64,000 nucleotides of DNA from Sphaerolaimus hirsutus (lineage: Eukaryota; Nematoda; Chromadorea; Monhysterida; Sphaerolaimidae): positions 22,533,147-22,597,146 of the forward strand of contig OZ038457.1 in NCBI GenBank assembly GCA_964036195.1, read 5' to 3'. Within the stretch, counting starts at the first letter, position 1. Every line of letters begins with the position of its first letter. The position numbers and the translations under genes were made by a program. This document shows, piece by piece, positions 12,301-21,300 of this stretch. The notes beneath the pieces are model-generated. The model was not told where the DNA came from. It saw only the letters and a program-made list of their open reading frames with translations, and ran no database searches.

Positions 12301-15300
12301 TAGCTTGAAACTGAAGGCCACTCCTCTCCCCCTCCTCCACTAGTTCATCCATGTAGATTTGGGTCCAATGTCAGTGCCATTGACATCATTTTGTGCCAGC
12401 GCTGGTGCTGGCTAGAAGCATTGCAGGAGTAGTTGTCAGCAGCCACACGCGTGTCACAGAATGCCAGCGGAATGCAAGGTGGATATGCAGATGTGGGCAT
12501 GTGAGTGTAGCCATATAATGCCTTCGATGGATTCTTAGGAGGGAGGGGGTGCGCTTGTTACTGTGTTGTGGAGTGTGACAATGCTGTTGCTGGTGTACAG
12601 GAATTGTGGAAGCCATTGGAGGTGACATGTTAGGAGTTGCACCAGGACTATAAAGCACATTTGAGTTCATACCAGGACCGTAACATTTTCTGGCCATTTG
12701 TGTCAGTGGTGCCACATTTGGGGTTACACCAGAGCCATAGCGTTTCCCATGTTTCCCTTTCTTGGAACCTGTAGATTGCTTTGTTGGATTGGTTGCGAGG
12801 GTGGTGGGGACCTTCGCAGTCTTTTTGTTGACCAACTTTCTTCGCAAATCAGGGTCAGGACCTTGGGGTGTAATGGGGTTATGTGGGAGGTCTTGCAATA
12901 TAGAGCCAGGGTGCGCAACTGGACCGTGGGAGGGCAGTGCGGCCTGTGTCTGCTTTTTCACATTGCGGAAATAGTCATCGATTTGGCGCGCCATCTGACT
13001 CATGGGAACCTTACCCTGGGCAAACTTCGAATGAAAGTCGGCCATGACATAGCAATTGAAGCGCAATTCGTCGAAGCGTGACCACACTTTTAAGGCAACC
13101 AATCGATCTACTGAACGTCTGTTTGACCCAACAACTTCCAAGAGTTCGGCGGGTATTTTGGAAACCAATCGCAGGTAAAACTCAAGGAATGTCTCATCGT
13201 GTGACATGGCAGCATTTTCCCACTCCAAATAGGTGTACGCCTCGGATGGGGGTCTGAACACATGCGTCAACTCACCCAAAACAAATTCACTATCACCCAT
13301 TTTGTCTTCCGGGACCAATATGGACAACACTTGATGGGCCTCACCAGCCAGCTTCAGGGTGAAAATATCAGACCAAAAAGATGGCAATAGGGACACATAA
13401 GGCAAAGAGCACGCAGTTTGGCGCACCAGGCGCCACCATTCCGGGAAAGACAGGGTCTTTGAGTTGCCATAGAAAATGGGAATTTTGTCAAGGATGTGTG
13501 GCCTCAGGAATGCCCAGTATTGCCAAATGTCACTGGGGATGGAACCAGGGGTGGAAGAAGGTGGGACATTTGCATGTGGTGCAAGTGGGACAGGAGGCAC
13601 CACTGAACCAGCACAGGGGGCAGCATCACCCCCACCAATGCGCAGGGTGAGCTGTTCCAGGCACCTGTAGATCTCCTCTAGCAATGGATCTCGGATTGGT
13701 GGTGCCGCTGGGGTCTGATTGGATGGCACTGGGGTTGTCACATTTGAATCAGGGGATGCACCTAGACTCATAGCGGGGGGTGCCATACTTGAACTAGGGG
13801 GTGCCACATTCATACCGAGGATCTCAGCAGGGAGCAGGGATCTCTGCCTGTGTGAGAGGGAAGGAGGGTGAGGGACCACTGAGGGGTTGGAAGCCATCGC
13901 AGGGGCCACAATTCCAGTGGGAGATGCTACGGGTGATGCTACCACACTAAACATCTGGGGTGTTGCAGGTAGTGCGGTAGTTGGTCTACCACTGAGGGTG
14001 TCGAGAAGGGTGCCACCATTGCTGCAATTCGTACCATGGGCATTGTAGTTACAGGTGATGCAGCTTTCAGCAGTGCCCTCAAATTCTGATGCAGGTAACT
14101 CTCCCCACTCTGCTCCACCCCTGGGGGCAGGAGCCAGCTGCGGGGTCGCGACCATTGAATGTCCAGTAGGGAGGGTGTGGGGAGAAAGGGGTGTCCCTGC
14201 AGTGTTACTGGGTAGTGGGCGGCGACAGTGTCTGGAGTTCACAACCACACGGACCTTGGAAGTTTCCATTTTTGGGACAGAGCTGGCAGGGTTGGGGGTA
14301 CTGGGGTCACTACTGGGGATGCCATCGCGCAAACCACTCGGGGTATTGTGAGTAGTGAGGTGGGTGCCACAGTCTCTGTGGTATGGGGGGTTACCACTGG
14401 GGGTGAACCTAAGGGTGCCATTGCAGTTTGAAAGACAGAGGTTGCAGTCACAGTGGCATTGGGCTGTAAGCGCGCATGCCCGTGTGGCATCCTGGAAGTC
14501 AGCAATGAAGAATTGCATCCAGACATCCTCCTCTCCTGGGAAGACATGTAGTCCAGGTCGTCCACCATGAAGGATCTCGAGTGGGGGATTTAGGAGTTTA
14601 TTGATGTCCGGAGTGTCTGCCAACTGCCCTATGTGGGCTATCACTGAACATTAAATAATTCACATCAGGAAGCATCAATAAGTTCACATTTCTTACACTT
14701 CTTATAATTTCCACTAATTTTTCCGGGATCGGGATCCCGGACTTGGGAGTTTCTCGGGATCGGGATCGGGATTTGAAAATTATCGGGATCGGGATCGGGA
14801 TTGGTATTTTTGAGATTTCGGGATCGGGATCGGGATTGGGATTGGGGTTTTGGGATCGGGATCGGGACTGGTAAATCCCGGAATTTCACGGGATCCGGGA
14901 TCGGGATTGGGATCCCGTTTGAACCCTAGATACACTAAAAAAATTTGATCAGTGTATACTTGAATAATTACATCTACCGTGATTTTGCACACATACCATT
15001 TTACACATTACAATCTGCACAGTAACCAGGGGTCTCCAGGATTCTGACCCTCGCGGGGGCTGGATAGATAGCAAATCGCTCCTCCGGAGGGATAGATAGC
15101 TGAAAAAATTTTCTGGGGGGGGCTGGGGGGGGCAAAGTATAGAGGTTTTTTCAGTGCATAGAAGGCAAAAAGGGGGGAAAAAATCGGTAAAACGGGCTAA
15201 AAATGGCTAAAATTAGGTATATAAACATGTACATAGGCGAAAGCCGCAATTTTGAAGGTGAAAAACTATAAATTGGTATGAAAATTAGGGATTTTGAGTG

Positions 15301-18300
15301 AAAATTGGGACAAAATTTCTCAAAAATCGCTCCAGATAGGTAGGTATAGGGCTCAAAACTCGATTATTTTCAAACTCGAGTTCGAGTCAGAGCCCCAAAA
15401 TTTTTCCGGTCGAGTCGGCGAGTCGAGTCGGACGAGTCAGTGAAAAATCGAGTCGAGTCAGGCATAAATGTCGAGTCTCGAGTCGAGTCGGATGTATTAT
15501 CTTCTGGTCAAGGACGTACGCAGGGGGGGCGGGGGGGGCGGCCGCCCCCCCGTTCCCGGGACGGTCATAAAAATTTGCCAGGAATGGCACTTTTGTAAAG
15601 CGATTATGTAGGTACTTTGAAAAATTTTTGGCGCGCGAGCGCGCAAACCCCACCCGTTGTTTAATATATAATTTCAAGAGTCCAAACAGCATTATAAAAG
15701 TGCCCAACGTGGTCATAGTAACTATATATAGGTCTTAATAGATACCTATATAGTATACGTTGGCGCCAGCGCCGACGCCAATACTGCCATGGCGCTGGCG
15801 CCTACAAATAGCGCCAGCGCCATGGCTCCATTCCTTTACTATAGGGCCAAATTTTAGGGGGGGGGGGACGCCGCCCCCCCCCCCCCGTTCGCCGAGCTCC
15901 GTATACAATCCGCCCCCCCGCTCAAAAATCCTGCGTACGTCCCTGCTTCTGGTAGGATGCTTGTGGAAATTTTAGATACTGGTTTCTTAACCAATGTTTT
16001 CCCACACTTGATGAAGTAAAAAGCCAACATTTCATTTTAATATCAAGTTAGATAAAGATAAAGCAAAAATAATAAATTTTTGTCACACAAGTTCACTTTC
16101 TTGATATTGCCATAAATAAAAACAGCCTAGGGATAGAAAAATGACATATTTTAATTACTTGGTTTTTATAATAAAACAACATTTTAAAATAAAAACCAGG
16201 AGAAAATGCCATCCCTCAACCAGCCAGCAAATTACAATTTCAGGCAAGGAATGGAAAGCAACATCCTATGTATTTATCATTGAATACATATGCCAAGCCA
16301 ATTATTGACGATTAATCATGAATGTGGTGTGGAAATGTGCATTTGCGCGCAAAATTTTCAAAAAATATGTTTAAAAAATCATGTCAAAATTGATATTTTT
16401 GACATGATTGAATGGAGAACCCTGACTCGAAATTTGCCAAAATTTCGAGTCGAGTCGGGCAAAAACCTCGAGTCTCGAGTCAGGGCGATATTTTTCCGGT
16501 CGAGTCGGCCGAGTCGAGTCGGTACCCTATTTTACCCTCGAGTCACGAGTCGAGTCGAGTCGAGTCGAGTCGAGTTCGAGCCCTAGGTAGGTAGCTGAGC
16601 GATTTGGGGGGGCTAAGGGGGTAGTAGCCAAAAATTTTGCCTCGGGATAGATAGATAGCTGAGCGGCCTCCGGGATAGATAGATAGCTGACGGATTTGGG
16701 GGGGGGGGGCAGCCCCCCCCCCCCCCCTAGGAGACCCCTGACAGTAACGAACAGAAAAACCCAGACCGAAAAAGTCCCACTAACATTTCCCGCGATATAC
16801 GAGCCAAAACCGGCCGGAAAAGTCAGTGAACTAGCCAACAAAGCAACTAGAGCTGGGTAAATCAACAAACTGCTTCGCAACAGGCGTTTCGAACATGTGC
16901 TCGAGCGCAAAAATAGCACGATATTTCGATGTGTAAAAACGAATAGCGCCCCGCCGATGCCGCACAGTATGCTGCGAAAAGTTTTGGTTTACAGCAGATG
17001 ACAATGAAAATGAAAAATATGTTTAGCTGAAAATTTTGCTTCTTGCCGAGATTTACCGCGAAAAAGTTACCGTATTTCCTGTAAATACCTCAAGGGGGTT
17101 TGTTTTTTCACTAATAGCAAATTGTGAGGAGGGGGTATTTCAAGGGGAGGGGGGTTTCGAGGGGTTTTATCATTTCCTAAAGCGGGTCCTCTGTTGAAAC
17201 CCTCATTGCAGCGGGCAGAAAAGGACATTTCAAAACTGTAGTTTTTGCGCTCTACAAATTGTTTCATCAATCCATTCACATTGCGGGGGGAGGGGAGGGG
17301 GTAATCTCGAAACGTACCCAATCAATGCAAACACCGGTAATTCCGCTGGAGCGTACGCATTTTCGCTGAATGAAGTCCTGAAAAATGCCTCCAAAGAAAG
17401 TGATGTCCGTGTGCCCATGAAAACGCGAACGCGGGCGCCTGGGTGAAAAAAATCGGGAATTTATTGACTGTGCATAATCGAATTTGCACATTTATAACAG
17501 CACAGCAAAGCCTAGTTTTATTTACGTCCCTACTTGCGGAATTAGCACCTGCACCCTGCCGCATGCATGTAAAATGTCACAGAAATTTGCCAAGCCAAGT
17601 AAAATGTGCAAAGTACACGACCATTTTTCTCATTTTACCGGCCGTTTTGCCAGACACTTTTATCCAACATTTGACATTTTACAGGGTGCGTGACTTTCCC
17701 GTACGTCCCACTCACCCAGCAAATGAAAAACGGCAGCACTGCATGTAGCGGCGAAAAATCCCCTCCAATAGTTCCTCACAGCAAAATACACGCTGGTGAC
17801 TTCAATGGAAAACAAAACTCCGCCCACTGGGGCGCCAAAAGTGCAAGCCACGCCCACCGCGCACGCAGCTGCTAGCATTTCTGACTGGCGCGATTCATTT
17901 TCATAGATGCCTGGAATTCGATCGAATTTTTGATGATGTCAATTTGAGACTGCTGAAGTGTGATTTATGGATACGGCTGCAAACACTTGACAAAAATTAT
18001 CCGTTCAAAATACACAGTATATTCCCATTAAAAAAAACGTTTTTAGGTACTCCAATTATCCTGGACTATTAGCGAAAATTTGTTTGGAATGGAACTGCGA
18101 TATTCTCCATATCATTCTGCTGAAATGGTGTAAATGTCAAAGTTGTCGCAAATATTTGGTATTTTTTACACACCTTGCGTACTGCAACCAAACAAAATGT
18201 CCAAAGTGATTTCAAAACCACAAAATTATTACTAAAAAAATAAAAACTTTGCCCCACCTTTAAATGAAGTAACCAAATGCGACAGCAACGTAGCCACAAT

Positions 18301-21300
18301 GCTAGCTACGTGCACAAATGGACCCTGGAAAATTCTGATTTTATTATTTATGACGAGTACTAATTTTAAAAAATTATCACCTCTTTTCCAATGGGCAATC
18401 CACTGCCCAGCGACACTGTCAATCCAATGACTTTGGCAATAAAAGTTTTGAAAGTCAGATACTCCTTCAAAACCACACCGCGCAAGATGGTCTTCATTTC
18501 GGGTATCCCGGAACCTAAAAAACAAAAGTGCAAAAACGTCAAAAAGATCCATCAAACTCGAACCCGCAATATTTTCCAACCAGTCAAGCCAACCGGAAGC
18601 TTGAGGCGCAACCCTGTTGACGAACAGGGTGCACAGGAGCACTAGCACCACGGTGTAGCTCATCCAGGACACGAGAGCCAGTGTCCAGTGGATCGCAATG
18701 CACCATTGGTAGAGTTGATTGTGCACTGAGGGAGGGGGTGGACATATTTTTGACACTCAATTTGTGCATTAGCAAATCGTGATTGTAAAACACAAAATTA
18801 TACCGAATTGAATGCATAAACACAAAACACATCTACTAAAAAACTCGACTGAATACCACAATGCACCTTATAACTACCACCCTGTAAAATTCGTGACAAT
18901 TATAAAAAAGTTCAGCTAACAATGCTGCAACTGCTCAATGCCCAAATCCATAGCCAAGCTGCAAATAGCCATAAGCGTGCCCAGAGCAGCAAGGAAAAAC
19001 CAGTCCTCGCAAAACATGCGCACCACACGGGCGATACGCTCTGCAAATCGGCAGGGTTTTTCATGTGTAAAAGTGTGTGCAAAATCATTACTGGTTGATG
19101 TTTAATGGTTTTTGTTGATAAAACGGTGAATTTATTTCTTTTTATTGCTAAAATGTTGAAAATGACGATATTTTCGACAGAGAAAAATATATTTTGATGC
19201 AGGGGTATCTTGAATTTTGACCCTCCGAGTGGTTGGATAGATAGCAAATCGCTCCTCCGGAGGGATAGATAGCTGAAAAATTTTCTGGGGGGGGGGGGTT
19301 GGGTAGGGTTCAAACGATATCACTTTTCGATATGGATATTCGATATTCGATATTTTTTCAAAATTTTCGATATCGATATTCGATATTCGATAGTTTTTCA
19401 AAATTTTCGATATCGATATGTGATACGATATGGACCCTCGATATCGATATACGATATTCGATACTAAAAAATGGTCGATATTCGATATCGATATTTCGAT
19501 ATTTTTGATATTCGATATTTAGCTTTTGGTATAGCAAGGCATATTTCAAGCAGCATGTTGTATTTTCATATGGTTGCAAACATGGTTGATTATCTCTTTA
19601 CTGAAAAGTACAATTGATTTTAACAAGGTTTACAATGGTCAGAATGAAAAAATCGAAGAAAAAACATGACGAATCAAATTGTATCAGACAAACAAAAATT
19701 GGTAGATACAACAATTCATACTTATAACCCAATTGTTTAAGGGCATGTTGCAAAAAAGCAGCATATCAGCATTTTCTGGCTTCAAATATGAGGTAGGTAG
19801 TTCAGTAGGTATGTGGCCAAACCAAATACAAGAAATGTGGAGTAAGCACTCCAACAAAGATAACATTAAATACTTTACTTTTACTCATCAACTTAGATAC
19901 TATAAGCAAATCAAATTAATCACAAATATCTCAAAACAAAAATAATAACTCAATTAAGGACATTATACAGGTTCGATATATCGAAAATATGGTCGATATT
20001 CGATATTTTTTCAAAATTTTCAATATCGATATTCGATATTCGATATTTTTTCAAAATTTTCGATATCGATATTCGATATTCGATATTTTTTCAAAATTTT
20101 CGATCTCGATATTCGATATTAAAAAATGGTCGATATCCGATATTCGATACGATATATCGTTTGAACCCTAGGGTTGGGGGGGGGGGGGGGTTTGGGGGGG
20201 GGTTGTGGTGGTTCGATATATAGGATTTTTCGGGGCATAGAAGGAAGGAAAGGGAGAAAAATCGCTAAAAGTAGGTGTAAAATAGCTCAAAATGGGTATA
20301 CAAGAGCATATAGTCAAGGACGTAGACAGGGGGGGGCGGGGGGGGCGGCCGCCCCCCCCCTTCCCAGGCCGGACCAAAAAATGTGCCAGAAATGGCACTT
20401 TCAGAAGTCGATTTTGTCAACAGTTTGAAAAAATTTTGCGCGCAAGCGCGCATTTTCCCTTCACAACATATACTTTCAGCTGACCGGTCCCCGCGGCCTG
20501 AACGCCAGTAAAAATTGACCCAATTCCTGTCCATGTCGCTCTATATGGCTGAAAAATACAGCGTATACTGCTGTTTTGGCGCCAGTGCCAATGCCAGTGG
20601 CGCCATGGCGTGGCGCCTACGAATGGCGCCAGCGCCATGGCGCCATTCCCCTACTACAGGGGTAAACTTTTAGGGGGGGGGGGCGCCGCCCCCCCCCCGT
20701 TCACCGGGCTCCGTATACAATCCGCCCCCCCCGCTCAAAAATCCTGGCTACGTCCCTGCATATAGTACTTAAAATAGCTGAAAATAGGCAGTTAGACGCA
20801 TGAACCAGTGATTTTGGAGGTGAAAATCTATATATAGGTATGATAAATAGCGATTTTGAGCGAAAATTGAGGTATAGTTTCTGAAAAATCGCCCCAGATA
20901 GGTAGATAGCTGAGCGATTTGGGGGGGGGGTTTAGGGGGTAGTAGCCCAAAATTTTGCCTCCGGGATAGATAGATAGCTGAGCGGCCTCCGGGATAGATA
21001 GATAGCTGGGCGGTTTGGGGGGGGGGGGTAACCCCCCCCCCATTCGAGACCCCTGTTTTGATGTTCAAACAGCGTGTACATTGTCCCCACACACGCTAGT
21101 TGACATCGACACCAAATGTCAACTTGTGCCGATCCCAATTCAAAGCTTCCGTCTGAACGTCGATCGTCGGCTCGTTAGCAAGCTTTGAAGCGGGATCGGC
21201 ACCAGTTGACATTTGGTGTCGATGTCAACTAGCGTGTGTGGGGCCATTAGTACAACTTGATTTTGCCTATACCAATCAGAGTTGTTAAAAATACTGAACT

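Larger units (their letters stand above)
12155..14697 (-). mobile_element. Gag-only LTR retrotransposon (non-autonomous Ty3/gypsy relative)
   Basis: Two 130-bp direct LTRs (12155-12284 and 14568-14697) bound the element. On the minus strand the LTR begins TGTTAGAAATG or TGTAAGAAATG and ends GATCCTTCA. The putative primer-binding site TGGTGGACGACC follows the 5' LTR directly (14551-14567), and a purine tract GAGAGGGGATAA precedes the 3' LTR. The 4-bp target cttc is duplicated (12151-12154, 14698-14701). Only a gag-like frame is inside; there is no pol, so mobility would depend on a relative such as the element at 29466-37065. Confidence 0.93.
11785..14928. mobile_element. hAT-like MITE of GGGATC repeats, TSD gatacact, split by an LTR element
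   Basis: The ends are tagggttcaaacgggat on the left and atcccgtttgaacccta on the right, with an exact 8-bp duplication gatacact at 11777-11784 and 14929-14936. The native body is short arrays of the hexamer gggatc. A gag-only LTR element (12155-14697) has been inserted into it. The related copy at 56531-56958 lacks that insert. Confidence 0.93.
15027..16740. mobile_element. hAT-like MITE, CAGGGGTCTCC ends, TSD acagtaac (outer of three)
   Basis: The left end is caggggtctcc and the right end ggagacccctg, with the exact 8-bp duplication acagtaac at 15019-15026 and 16741-16748. The body has long G- and C-runs and gatagatagct motifs. Another element (15347-16585) sits inside it, which in turn contains a third (15509-15945). 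The whole stack is in the intron between exons 9 and 10 of the chloride-channel gene. Confidence 0.95.
19200..21055. mobile_element. hAT-like MITE, CAGGGG ends, TSD ttttgatg, with two inserts
   Basis: The left end caggggtatctt and right end gagacccctg are flanked by exact 8-bp copies of ttttgatg (19192-19199, 21056-21063). The element carries two separate insertions, 19304-20170 and 20315-20758, each with its own 8-bp duplication. It lies in the intron between exons 2 and 3 of the chloride-channel gene. Confidence 0.95.
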
